Assembly: GCA_026394055.1 (NCBI GenBank)
Contig: JAPKYZ010000024.1
Span: forward strand, 100,548 to 164,547
DNA from: Acidobacteriota bacterium
GTDB taxonomy: Bacteria > Acidobacteriota > Terriglobia > Bryobacterales > Bryobacteraceae
Direction: 5' to 3'
DNA: 64,000 nt
Shown here: positions 42,333-51,733 of the stretch, piece by piece
Position numbering within the stretch: position 1 is the stretch's first letter
Layout: every line of letters begins with the position of its first letter
Notes under the pieces: model-generated
What the model saw: only the letters and a program-made list of their open reading frames with translations
Database searches by the model: none
Told to the model about the DNA's origin: nothing
Translations under genes and position numbers: made by a program

Positions 42333-45197
42333 GTGAGCCGTTTCCCGTTTCTGATCCTGATCGCTTGTTCGGTGCGGGGTCAGGTGAACGAGATTCGCTT
42401 TGACCCGCCCCCCCAGGTAGCCTCGGAGCTGCGCGCGCTGGTGACTGTCCAGCCCGGCCCTTACTCCTCCTCCGCCGTTCGCCAATCGATTGAGCGTTTG
42501 TATGAAACCGGCCGCTATGACGACATCGCCGTCGACCTCACCGGCGGCGTGCTGACCTTCCGCCTGACGCCGCGCTGGTTTGTCGGCGGGCAGCGGGTGC
42601 GCGGTGCGCAGGAGCCTCCCAGCTCCATCCAATTGGCCAACACGGCGAAGCTCGCCCTGGGTTCGGAGTTCAGCGAGGTGAAGCTGCGGCAAACCTTGGA
42701 CAACCTGACCGGCCTGATGCGCGTCAACGGCTTTTACGAAGCCCAGACCGATGTGCGCACCACACGCAACGCCGCCACGGCGCTGGTGGATATCGAGTAT
42801 CAAGTCACCCCCGGGCGGCGCGCGCGTTTCGCCGCGCCCCTGGTGACCGGCAAGACGCAACTGACGGCCGAAGCGGTGGCGCGGGCCAGCGGCTGGCAGC
42901 GTTTGTGGGGCTTGGCCGGATACCGCAGCCTGACGCAACAACGGGTCACCCAAGGGGTGCAGCGCATCCGGAAGGCGCTGGAGAAGCGCGGCTATCTCAT
43001 GTCCAGCGTGACGTTGCGAGGCCTGGAATGGAAGCCAGGCGAAGGCGTCGCGGTGCCGACGGTCGAGATTGACGACAAGGTGCCGGTGGACGTGACGGTG
43101 GAAGGCGTCAAGATGTCCGCGGGTCTCATCCGCAAGCTGGTGCCGGTGTTCCAGGAAAAGTCCGTGGACCGCGAACTGCTGAACGAGGGCACGCGCACCA
43201 TCACCAACTATCTCCAATCCCAGGGCTACTTTGAGGCCGACGTCGACTACTCACGCGGCGAAGACAATGGGCGGGAGCAGATCACCTTTGAGGTGGACCG
43301 CGGGCCGCGAACGAAGCTCACCGGCATCTCATTTTCCGGCCAAAGCTACTTTGACGATGCCACCTTGCGCGAGCGGCTCTCCATCCAGCCCGCCACCAAA
43401 GTGCGTTACCGGCAGGGCCGGTTTAGCGGGCGGCTGCTGGAGGCCGATCAGGCCGCCATCACCTCCCTCTATCGCACCAACGGCTTCTTAAACGCCCAGG
43501 TGCTGGCCTCGGTGCAGACCGAGACCACGGGCGCCGAACGGCTGCAGACCGTCAACTTCAAGATTGACGAAGGCGCGCAATACCTGATCTCATCCATCGA
43601 GCTGGTGGGCGTCACCCCCGCCACGGAGCCGGGCATTCGAGCCTTGATGCAGTCCGCGCCCGGGCAGCCATTCAGTGAGGTGACCATCGCCACTGATCGC
43701 GATGTGGTGCTGAGCGCGCTGTTCAACGAAGGGTACACGGAAGCCTCGTTTGACTGGACCGTGCAGCCAGGCGACACGCCGCAAGCGGTGAAGCTGAAGG
43801 TAGAGTTGCGGTTCGGGGTGCAACGCTTTGTGAGGGACGTATTGGTGACCGGCCTTGTTCGAACGGACCCGCGGTTGGTTCAAACAAGGCTGCTGCTGAA
43901 GGCGGGGCAGCCGCTCTCGTTGGGCCAACTGCTCGAAAGCCAGAAGCGCCTGTACGACTTGGGCATCTTTGCCCGAGTCGAAGTGGGCATCCGCAATCCG
44001 GAAGGTGTCGAAGATTCAAAGCTGGTGGTCTTCGATATTGAAGAGGCCAAGAAATACTCGTTCAGCGCGGCGCTCGGTGCTCAGGTGGGCCGCATCGGGT
44101 CCGGCGTGCAGAGCTTTGATACGCCCGGCGGCGGCACCGGCTTCAGCCCGCGATTGAACCTCGGGCTGAACCGGGTGAACTTCCTGGGCCAGGGCCACAC
44201 CATCAGCTTGCAAGGGCGCTTGTCGAACATCCAGCGGCGCGTGCAATCGATCTATGTGGCTCCACACTTTCGTGACCGCGATAATCTCAGCCTGGCCGTC
44301 AGCGCGCTCTACGATGAATCAAACGACGTGCGCACCTACAGCGCGCTACGGTTGGAGACGGCCATCCAGTTGAGCAACCGCATCACCAAGACCAACACCA
44401 TCCAGGCCCGCTACGCCGTGCGCCGGGTGCGGATTGATGAGCAGACGCTCAAAATCCAGCCGCAGCTGATCCCCCGGTTGGCGCAGCCCGTGCGGTTGGG
44501 CATCTTGTCGGCGGCCTTCATTCAAGACCGGCGGGACGACCCGATTGATTCCAAGCGTGGCCGCTACAACTCGCTCGATACCGCGGTGTCGAGCAAGTTC
44601 TTGGGGTCGGAGTCAAACTTCATCCGCCTGATCGGCCGCAACTCCACCTATCACCCCATCAACCGCGACCTCACCTTTGCCCGGACCATCACCTTCGGCC
44701 TGCAAGAGCGGCTCACGGGCGGCGCACTGCGCGACGTGCCGTTTCCGGAACGCTTTTACGCGGGTGGCTCGGCCAGCCATCGCGGGTTCCCGGAAAATCA
44801 GGCGGGCCCGCGCGATCCGGTGACGGGGTTCCCGGTGGGTGGCAAGGCGCTGCTGATGTTCGGCAATGAATTGCGCCTGCCGCTATTGGGCGACAGCCTG
44901 GGCGGCGTACTCTTTCACGATATGGGCAACGTCTACTCCCGGGTGGGCGACATCAGCTTCCGCTATCGCCAGCGTGACCAGTCCGACTTCAACTACATGG
45001 TGCAAACCCTGGGCATCGGCTTCCGCTACAAGACGCCCATCGGCCCCATCCGCATCGACCTGGGCTATAGCCCCAACGCACCCCGATTTTTCGGCTTTGA
45101 AGGCACGCGCGAACAGCTGCTGTTCGGCACCGGCAAACAGACCAACCAACGCATCAGCGCTTTCCAATTCCACTTCTCCCTGGGGCAAACGTTCTGA
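42333..45197 (+). CDS. BamA/TamA-family outer-membrane assembly protein
   Basis: A 954-residue protein with a signal peptide (FPFLILIACSVRGQ) and several POTRA repeats covering about residues 25-570 (e.g. LVTVQPGPYSSSAVRQSIERLYETGRYDDI, KTQLTAEAVARASGWQRL). The C-terminal 350 residues form a beta-barrel: FLGQGHTISLQGRLSNIQRR, FYAGGSASHRGFPENQAGPRD and a final strand FHFSLGQTF ending in Phe, as needed for barrel recognition. GTG 42333 was chosen because it begins the signal peptide. Genes for a SurA-like protein and TamB follow, so this is the TamA-like partner. Confidence 0.88.
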   Translation: MSRFPFLILIACSVRGQVNEIRFDPPPQVASELRALVTVQPGPYSSSAVRQSIERLYETGRYDDIAVDLTGGVLTFRLTPRWFVGGQRVRGAQEPPSSIQLANTAKLALGSEFSEVKLRQTLDNLTGLMRVNGFYEAQTDVRTTRNAATALVDIEYQVTPGRRARFAAPLVTGKTQLTAEAVARASGWQRLWGLAGYRSLTQQRVTQGVQRIRKALEKRGYLMSSVTLRGLEWKPGEGVAVPTVEIDDKVPVDVTVEGVKMSAGLIRKLVPVFQEKSVDRELLNEGTRTITNYLQSQGYFEADVDYSRGEDNGREQITFEVDRGPRTKLTGISFSGQSYFDDATLRERLSIQPATKVRYRQGRFSGRLLEADQAAITSLYRTNGFLNAQVLASVQTETTGAERLQTVNFKIDEGAQYLISSIELVGVTPATEPGIRALMQSAPGQPFSEVTIATDRDVVLSALFNEGYTEASFDWTVQPGDTPQAVKLKVELRFGVQRFVRDVLVTGLVRTDPRLVQTRLLLKAGQPLSLGQLLESQKRLYDLGIFARVEVGIRNPEGVEDSKLVVFDIEEAKKYSFSAALGAQVGRIGSGVQSFDTPGGGTGFSPRLNLGLNRVNFLGQGHTISLQGRLSNIQRRVQSIYVAPHFRDRDNLSLAVSALYDESNDVRTYSALRLETAIQLSNRITKTNTIQARYAVRRVRIDEQTLKIQPQLIPRLAQPVRLGILSAAFIQDRRDDPIDSKRGRYNSLDTAVSSKFLGSESNFIRLIGRNSTYHPINRDLTFARTITFGLQERLTGGALRDVPFPERFYAGGSASHRGFPENQAGPRDPVTGFPVGGKALLMFGNELRLPLLGDSLGGVLFHDMGNVYSRVGDISFRYRQRDQSDFNYMVQTLGIGFRYKTPIGPIRIDLGYSPNAPRFFGFEGTREQLLFGTGKQTNQRISAFQFHFSLGQTF

Positions 45198-45862
45198 TGC
45201 GTGCAACCTGCTCCACCACCGCTCTTCTGTTGGCTTCGATGCTGCTGGCGGCACCGCTCAAGGCGGAGATCGTCGATCGCTTGGCCGTGACAGTGGCCAA
45301 CGCGGTGGTGACGCTGGAAGACGTGCGGACGCAAGTGCGCGTGGCCGCCTTGATCGATGGCCAGCCATTGAAGCTGGACGCGGCGACGTTGCGTGAGGCC
45401 GCCGAGCGCCTGGTGGATCAGACCATCATCCGCCGGGAAATGGCCTTAGCGGACTACACACCACCGGAGCCCACGGCGGCCTCTTCGCTCCTGTTGGAGC
45501 TGAAGAAGACGCGCTTCCAAGGCAGTGATCTGCTCTACCAGGCGTCGCTCGAAGCCTACCGCGTCAGTGAGCCGGACCTGGTGGCGCAACTGCAATGGCA
45601 GGTGACGCTGCTCCGCTTTATCGATTCGCGCTTCCGGCCGGGTATTCAGGTGGCGCCGGAAGATGTTCTCAACTACTACCAGCAGAAGTTTGTCCCGGAA
45701 TGGCGCGCCACCTCCAGCGGCCCTCCTCCGCCCGCCGGGCAAGTGCGCAACAAGATTGAACTGCTGCTGGAACAACAGCAGCTCGATTCATCCGTCGAAC
45801 GCTGGCTGAACCAGGCGCGGACCCAAACCGTCATCCGCTTCCGTGAGGAGGCGTTCCGATGA
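45197..45862 (+). CDS. SurA N-domain-like periplasmic protein
   Basis: A 221-residue exported protein with signal peptide (TTALLLASMLLAAPLKA). The part IVDRLAVTVANAVVTLEDVRTQVRVAAL and the later LRFIDSRFRPGIQVAPEDVLNYYQQKF resemble the SurA/PpiD N-terminal chaperone domain. No PPIase catalytic domain is present. Its start overlaps the TamA-like stop by one base and its stop overlaps the next start (ATGA). It likely escorts outer-membrane proteins. Confidence 0.75.
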   Translation: MRATCSTTALLLASMLLAAPLKAEIVDRLAVTVANAVVTLEDVRTQVRVAALIDGQPLKLDAATLREAAERLVDQTIIRREMALADYTPPEPTAASSLLLELKKTRFQGSDLLYQASLEAYRVSEPDLVAQLQWQVTLLRFIDSRFRPGIQVAPEDVLNYYQQKFVPEWRATSSGPPPPAGQVRNKIELLLEQQQLDSSVERWLNQARTQTVIRFREEAFR

Positions 45863-48800
45863 AGGGTCTTTCGTGGAAGCGCATCGCTTTAGCGGCTGGC
45901 GCATCGGCCTTGATCCTGCTGGGGACGGCCGTCGCAATCTTGCGTTCCGACTGGCTGTTGCTGCGCATCCGTCAAACCATCGTCGAGGAGATCGCCCGCA
46001 CCACCGGCGCGCGGGCTGAGATCGGGCAACTGGGCATCCACTGGCGCACGTTGACCTTTCACGCGCAGCCGTTCATCCTGCATGGCGGAGAAGGCGCCGC
46101 GGAGCCACCGCTGCTGGTCGCGCGGTCGGTGGATGTCGACCTTTCCCTGCAGGGCAAGATCGATGCGGTGCTGGTGGAACATCTCCGCATTCATCTGATC
46201 GTCTACCCGGACGGCAGCACCAACCTGCCCGGAACTGCGCAAGGCAAGCCGGACCTGCAGCCGTTGTTCGACATCGCGCTGGGCCGCTTGGAAGTTCGCG
46301 ATGGAGAGCTGCGCTTGGCGGAGCAACGCATCCCGCTCAACTTCCGTGCCGAAGGGCTGCGCCTCAATGCCGCCCTGGCCGCCCAGCAGTATCGCGGCCA
46401 GTTCGCCGTCGCGGCCATTGAGCCTTACCGCCTGGGCGTGTCTACCCAGTGGCAACTTTCTCCCACGCGCCTCCAACTGGACCAGCTGGAGCTCCAATAC
46501 GGAGCCAGCAAAGCCGCCGGTCGCGCGGAGCTGAAAGATTGGGCGGCGCTACAAGCCAGCGCGAATCTCGACGTCACCGGTGATGTGACGCAACTGTCGC
46601 GGCTCATCAAGCTCGATGCCGTGCGCGACGGCACCATCTCGGGACCGGTCCAGTTAAGTTGGACTCCGGCCGGTTGGCGTGCCGACGGCAATCTGGCCGC
46701 GCGCGGCGTGACGCTGACGCTGGCCAATGAAACGGTGCGTGGTCTCACGGCCACCGCTCAGGTGGAGGCGACGCCGCAGGGTCTCCATGCCCGCAATCTG
46801 GTGGCGTCGTTGCTGGGTGGTGAGTTTCTGGGTGAGGCGCAAGTGGCTTCCGCCACTGATTACCGCTTAGCTGGCCGTGTGAAGGGCATCCGTCTGCCGC
46901 ATGACCTGAGCGCGATGGTGGATGGCACGCTCGATCTGCGTGGGGCTCCATTGAAGCTCGATACCGATCTCACGTTGACGGCCCTGAGTGGCCCGCTGGC
47001 CGTGAGCGGCGGCGTTGAGCTGCACTATGCGGCGGCCGACGGCGGCGTGCTCCGCTTGGGTCCATCGTCACTGGTGTTGGGCTCGACGCGACTGAACGCC
47101 CGTGGCTCGCTGCCCGCAGGCCTCGATCTCCAGTTGCGCACCCGCAATCCGGCGGACGTTCTGCCCGTGCTGAAGTTCATCTTGAAGGAGCCGCCCAAGG
47201 AGCTGCCGGTGGCCGTGCGCACCGGAGGCGAGCTGATCTTCACCGGCCGGGCCGAAGGCAAGCTGGAAGAGATCAGCGTTGAATCAAATTTTGAGGGACG
47301 TCTGATCACCGTGGCGGGGCAGCCGCTGGACCGCATCACCGGCCAGCTGGCCGCTACGTCCAAGGGCGTCAACTTCGTCAACACCACCGCCACGCGAGCG
47401 GGCCTGATCGCCTCCGGTGCCGTGGAGGCAACTCTGGACGATTGGCGGCTGCTGCCTTCAAGCGCCCTGCAAGGCCAAGTGACCATCCGCACGCTGGACC
47501 TTTCCACGCTGGCCCTGACCCGCACTCCCGTTACCGGAACCGCCTCCGGGACCTTTGCCCTCACCGGCACCTGGTCCGCGCCGCAAGCCGAAGGTGAGCT
47601 GCGGATTGAGAAGCCCGCCTATCTGGGCTATAGCTTCGACCGGCTGAGCTCCCGCTTTCAGGCCACCCTGACTTCGGTGGAGCTTGCGAATGCGGAGCTG
47701 GTCTCAGGCTCCAGCAAGCTCACCACGCAGCTGACTTGGGGCGAAGGGCGGGACATCACCTTCAACGGCTCCTCGCCGGGCTGGCAGTTTGAGCAAGGCA
47801 CCGCCTCGGGCCAGGCGCGCGGCCGTTTGCGGCTCACCGACGGGCGCCCGGACATGCTGGCGCTGGACGGTCAAGTAAAGGCAAACATCCGCGGTGTCGA
47901 GACCTCCGTGCGGGTCGCGTCCACTTCAGGCGGCGTCGAACTCACCGGTGACGCAACGCTCGATGGCGCCAAGCTCAGCCTCCGCGGCACCTGGTCCTTG
48001 GGGGGGCAGATGCCAGGTAAGGGGCAAGCGACATTGGCCGGGGTGACGCCCGCCTTGTTGTCGAAACTGCTGGGCATCGACATCCCGTTTGGCGGCTTGA
48101 TTGAGGGCACGGCGCGCATCGAAGGCCGGTTGCTCGACCCCCGTGCCATCGTCGCCCAGGTGGCGCTGAAGACCGTGCGCCTGACGCCACTGCGCGAAGA
48201 CGTGGTGCCCGGCATGACCGCCGCTGATTTGACGCTCGCCAATCAGGGCGACATTGTCTTCGCCCTCTCGCCACAGGGTCTCGCGGTCGAGAAAGCCCGG
48301 CTGATCGCCAAAGACACGCAGCTCGACGCCCTGGGCACCATCAACTTCACCCGCGACAACGCCTGGAATTTCCTGCTGCGCGGCGGCGTGAACCTGGCCG
48401 TGTTCCGAGCGATTCGGCCGGACTTGATCTCGGCAGGCGCGTCTACCGTGAATGCCCGCATCCGGGGACCGCTCAAGAATCCGCAGGTGGAAGGCCGGAT
48501 GCAGCTGCGCGATGCCTCGTTCTATCTGCGCGGCGTGGCCAATGGTCTCGACAAGGTGAATGGCACGGTGTTGTTTGACCGCTCCCGCGCCACGATTGAA
48601 TCGCTGAATGCCGAAACGGGTGGGGGCAAGGTCTCGCTCGGCGGCTTTGTCGGCTTCGGCCAGGATGTCAGCTATCAGCTGCAAGGCATGCTGGACCGCG
48701 TCCGCATCCGCTACCCGGAAGGCGTCTCGACGCAGGTGAACGCTTCGGTCACCCTCACCGGCACCACGCGCCGCAGCTTGCTCTCGGGCACGGTGACGAT

Positions 48801-49647
48801 TCTGCGCGCCGCCCTAACGCCATCGACTGACTTGGGCGGCCTGCTGGCCCGGCCCGTGCAGCCGCTCACCAGCGCGCCGCAGAATGACTTTCTGCGCAAC
48901 ATGACACTCGATGTCCGCGTGGACACGGCGCAATCGGCCGAGTTCGCCACCGAGCTGACGCGCGACGTGCAGGCCGACATCGATCTGAGATTGCGCGGCA
49001 CCCCAGCGCGTCCGGTAGTGCTGGGCCGGGTTTCGATCACGCAAGGACGCATTGTCTTCTTCGGCACGGACTACACCATCAACCGCGGCGAGATCGACTT
49101 TGTGAATCCGGTGCGGCTGGACCCGCAGGTGGACTTGGATCTAGAAACCCGCATCCGCGGCATCGTAGTCTCCCTCAGCTTCGCCGGGCCGATCAGCCGG
49201 TTGAATATGTCGTACCGGTCCGACCCGCCGCTGCAATCTTCGGAGATTTTGGCGCTGCTGGCCGTGGGCCGCACACCCGGCAGCACGACGTCCAACTACA
49301 CCGCGCCCGGCCGGTCGGCCGACCCGTTGAGCGCTGGCGGCAACGCCATTCTCGATTCCGCCATCAGCGCCTCCTCCGGCGGACGGCTGCAACGCTTCTT
49401 CGGGATCTCGCGCTTGAAGATCGACCCGCAGCTGATCGGCATCGACAACACGCCGCAAGCGCGCTTGACGGTGGAGCAGCAGGTGTCGCGCGATGTCACC
49501 GTCACCTACATCACCAACCTGAACCGCGCCCAGCAGCAGATCGTGCGCGTGGCGTGGGATTTAAGCCGTCAGTTCTCCGCCATCATGACCCGCGATGAGA
49601 ACGGCGTGCTCAGCGTGGACTTCGTCTACAAGCAGTCCTTCAAGTAA
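45859..49647 (+). CDS. tamB: TamB/DUF490 translocation and assembly module protein
   Basis: A 1262-residue protein spanning the periplasm. The inner-membrane anchor is near residues 10-28 (LAAGASALILLGTAVAIL); then comes a long AsmA-like beta-taco region of repeated strands, and at the C-terminus the DUF490 signature: GRIVFFGTDYTINRGEIDFVNP, LDLETRIRGIVVSLSFAGPISR and SEILALLAVGRTPG. TamB moves lipids or outer-membrane proteins with its TamA partner, which is two genes upstream. The end FVYKQSFK is also typical. Confidence 0.93.
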   Translation: MKGLSWKRIALAAGASALILLGTAVAILRSDWLLLRIRQTIVEEIARTTGARAEIGQLGIHWRTLTFHAQPFILHGGEGAAEPPLLVARSVDVDLSLQGKIDAVLVEHLRIHLIVYPDGSTNLPGTAQGKPDLQPLFDIALGRLEVRDGELRLAEQRIPLNFRAEGLRLNAALAAQQYRGQFAVAAIEPYRLGVSTQWQLSPTRLQLDQLELQYGASKAAGRAELKDWAALQASANLDVTGDVTQLSRLIKLDAVRDGTISGPVQLSWTPAGWRADGNLAARGVTLTLANETVRGLTATAQVEATPQGLHARNLVASLLGGEFLGEAQVASATDYRLAGRVKGIRLPHDLSAMVDGTLDLRGAPLKLDTDLTLTALSGPLAVSGGVELHYAAADGGVLRLGPSSLVLGSTRLNARGSLPAGLDLQLRTRNPADVLPVLKFILKEPPKELPVAVRTGGELIFTGRAEGKLEEISVESNFEGRLITVAGQPLDRITGQLAATSKGVNFVNTTATRAGLIASGAVEATLDDWRLLPSSALQGQVTIRTLDLSTLALTRTPVTGTASGTFALTGTWSAPQAEGELRIEKPAYLGYSFDRLSSRFQATLTSVELANAELVSGSSKLTTQLTWGEGRDITFNGSSPGWQFEQGTASGQARGRLRLTDGRPDMLALDGQVKANIRGVETSVRVASTSGGVELTGDATLDGAKLSLRGTWSLGGQMPGKGQATLAGVTPALLSKLLGIDIPFGGLIEGTARIEGRLLDPRAIVAQVALKTVRLTPLREDVVPGMTAADLTLANQGDIVFALSPQGLAVEKARLIAKDTQLDALGTINFTRDNAWNFLLRGGVNLAVFRAIRPDLISAGASTVNARIRGPLKNPQVEGRMQLRDASFYLRGVANGLDKVNGTVLFDRSRATIESLNAETGGGKVSLGGFVGFGQDVSYQLQGMLDRVRIRYPEGVSTQVNASVTLTGTTRRSLLSGTVTILRAALTPSTDLGGLLARPVQPLTSAPQNDFLRNMTLDVRVDTAQSAEFATELTRDVQADIDLRLRGTPARPVVLGRVSITQGRIVFFGTDYTINRGEIDFVNPVRLDPQVDLDLETRIRGIVVSLSFAGPISRLNMSYRSDPPLQSSEILALLAVGRTPGSTTSNYTAPGRSADPLSAGGNAILDSAISASSGGRLQRFFGISRLKIDPQLIGIDNTPQARLTVEQQVSRDVTVTYITNLNRAQQQIVRVAWDLSRQFSAIMTRDENGVLSVDFVYKQSFK

Positions 49648-49650
49648 GCC

Positions 49651-49947
49651 ATGAAGCTCCGCGCCGCCAACAACCGCCTCAAGATCGAGCATTCGATCAT
49701 CGACAAACTACGGCCCGTGCTGGAGCGTCTGTTGGCCGCCACACCCGAGATCCGCAGCATCGTGCCGGGACGCATCAGCCCGGTGCGCGATGCGCGGGGC
49801 GCGGTAAAGGTACGGATCACGGTGCCTACTCAGAATGGCTGGAAAGCGATCGCCCTGGCTTCGGGCGCGCGGCAGGAACTGTTCATCTCCACCACCCAGT
49901 CAGAAACTGAGCTGGGAGCCGCCATCGAGCGGGCCTTGGAGGAGTGA
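49651..49947 (+). CDS. DUF2103-like small protein
   Basis: A 98-residue protein with IEHSIIDKLRPVLERLLAATPEIRSIVPGRI and WKAIALASGARQELFIST. It resembles the DUF2103 family, called a predicted metal-binding protein, but lacks the extra cysteines usual there. It begins 3 bases after TamB and may be co-transcribed. Function is unknown. Confidence 0.7.
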   Translation: MKLRAANNRLKIEHSIIDKLRPVLERLLAATPEIRSIVPGRISPVRDARGAVKVRITVPTQNGWKAIALASGARQELFISTTQSETELGAAIERALEE

Positions 49948-50083
49948 TCGTCGCGCACCTTCCAGGGAATGCGCGTCTCCATCACATGGCCCAGCCCGGT
50001 GGCCGCTCCCGTGGAGTGCTCAGCTCGGGTCGGCCAGAGCTTGGGTGAGGAACCCGCCTCCGGCCTATGAAACCATCAATCGT

Positions 50084-50491
50084 CTAGTGCGCTGCCTTCG
50101 CCATCTCTTCATGCATCGCGGCCAAGGCTCGCGAAGACTTGGCTAAGTTCTGGCAATGTTCCGCCAGTGACCGGCAGTGGTCAGCGGTGTTCGGCCCAGA
50201 CGGGTGTTTCCCTGCCGTGATCGGCGGATGCTTGGCATATTCCGCCGCCAGGGCCGTGTGTTCGGCGGCCTCCGCCTCGTGCTTGACGGCCTCGGCGGTG
50301 TAGTGCCGGGCCAGTTTCATGTGATCGGCCGGCGACTTCGCATGGGCCACCAGCTCCTTCACGTCCTTGGCTTTCAGCGATCCGGTTTCCTCGCTCGCCA
50401 TGGCCGGAGTTTGCTGGACTCCGATCAAGGTGGCCACTGCGGCCACCACCAGGGTACGGCGCCAATAGCTCGTCCGTATCAGTGTGAACAT
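50084..50491 (-). CDS. Secreted hypothetical protein with His-rich helical part
   Basis: A 135-residue protein with a signal peptide (TLVVAAVATLIGVQQTPAMAS). The mature part is helical and rich in Ala, Lys and His (HMKLARHYTAEAVKHEAEAAEHTALAAEYAKH). Similar proteins of acidobacteria are annotated only as hypothetical; a role in the periplasm is likely but unknown. Confidence 0.7.
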   Translation of the reverse strand: MFTLIRTSYWRRTLVVAAVATLIGVQQTPAMASEETGSLKAKDVKELVAHAKSPADHMKLARHYTAEAVKHEAEAAEHTALAAEYAKHPPITAGKHPSGPNTADHCRSLAEHCQNLAKSSRALAAMHEEMAKAAH

Positions 50492-50573
50492 ACTGCTTTA
50501 ACCTCAACTGCTCCACTCTCTTCGAATGAGGCCGCCGCAAAGCCGCGGCCCCGGATCAAACAATGAGACGGAA

Positions 50574-50864
50574 CTAGCTGCCGACGGTGGAGCGCATGGA
50601 CTGCTCCACAAACTGGCCGTAGAGGTAAACGCTGGCCAGCACCGCGCCATAGACGAAGGTCACGGCGGTCAGCACCTTGCCCCATTTATCCAGCGCATTG
50701 ATCTTTGTGCCCAGCAGCGCCTGCGATTCCACTAACTGGCCTTCGTTGCGGCCCAAGTGCACAAACTCGTCGTCATTGCGCGCGACCAAGCCCCGGTAAA
50801 TGGCCAGAATGGCTACGCCCGCCGCCAGGATGATCCAAGAACCCACCATGATTTGCAGTGTCAT
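50574..50864 (-). CDS. Small membrane protein
   Basis: A 96-residue protein with two membrane segments (MVGSWIILAAGVAILAIYRG and LTAVTFVYGAVLASVYLYGQF) separated by a charged loop. No family is recognised. ATG 50864 was preferred to the GTG at 50873 because GGAG lies 8 bases upstream of it. Confidence 0.7.
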   Translation of the reverse strand: MTLQIMVGSWIILAAGVAILAIYRGLVARNDDEFVHLGRNEGQLVESQALLGTKINALDKWGKVLTAVTFVYGAVLASVYLYGQFVEQSMRSTVGS

Positions 50865-50977
50865 TGTCCTCACTCCTTACGCCTGAACAAAGTGCAAGCG
50901 GAGTGCCAAAGGTGATGCGCATTTGTTTGTTGGACTTAACCGCAAAAGGTGCCGCAGAGCGCCGTTCGTGGGTGGTC

Positions 50978-51733
50978 TCACGCAGTGGGTTTGGGCTTTT
51001 CACCCAAGTGCAATGCCACGATACCGAACGTCATCCGCTCAAACCGGACATTGGCGTAGCCGGTGGCCACCATCTCTTCCGCCAGCGCTTCGGCGCCGGG
51101 GAACTTCTTCACGGACTCGGTGAGGTAGGTGTAGGCGTCCGGAGCGCCCGAAAGCAGCCCGCCGATCTTGGGCAGCACCTGCGTCGAATACCAGTTGTAG
51201 AGCGCGGCAAAAGCCGCGTTGGGCGGCGTGGAGAACTCGAGAATCGCCACCAGCCCCCCCGGCTTCAGCACGCGGTACATCTCCGCCAGGCCGCGCCGGT
51301 AGTTGGCAAAGTTGCGGAAGCCGAACGCCGCAGTGACGAGATCAAACGAACCATCGCGGACCGGCAGTTGCAGCGCATCGGCCTCAAACAGCGGACTGCG
51401 CAGGTTCTTCTTTTGGGCCGCGGTCAGCATCGGGTGGCAGAAGTCGCTGCCGAACGATTGCGCCGGGCCGCCGGTTTCGAGCGCCCGCAGCAGGTCACAC
51501 GTCCCACACGCTAAATCGACCGCCCGCGCCCCGGGCCGGTTCAGCCACGGCGACACCATCTCCACCGTCCGCGCGCGCCACATCTTGTCGATGTTGGCCG
51601 AAAGCAGATGGTTCAGCAGGTCATAACGCGGCGCCACGCGGCCAAACATGCCGCGGACCCACTGCGCCGCCTGCTCCTCGGATGCGGTTCCGTCAGGCGT
51701 GGTGCCGGCCACGGGCGGGCGCTGGGTGCTCAT
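50978..51733 (-). CDS. ubiE: Demethylmenaquinone methyltransferase
   Basis: A 251-residue class I methyltransferase that adds the final methyl group to demethylmenaquinone (MenG/UbiE). Signature parts are MFGRVAPRYDLLNHLLS, the SAM motif AVDLACGTCDLL, VRDGSFDLVTAAFGFRN and VLKPGGLVAILEFSTP. The start is right after the aroB stop in a four-base overlap, so the two are co-transcribed, which links aromatic and quinone synthesis. Confidence 0.94.
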   Translation of the reverse strand: MSTQRPPVAGTTPDGTASEEQAAQWVRGMFGRVAPRYDLLNHLLSANIDKMWRARTVEMVSPWLNRPGARAVDLACGTCDLLRALETGGPAQSFGSDFCHPMLTAAQKKNLRSPLFEADALQLPVRDGSFDLVTAAFGFRNFANYRRGLAEMYRVLKPGGLVAILEFSTPPNAAFAALYNWYSTQVLPKIGGLLSGAPDAYTYLTESVKKFPGAEALAEEMVATGYANVRFERMTFGIVALHLGEKPKPTA

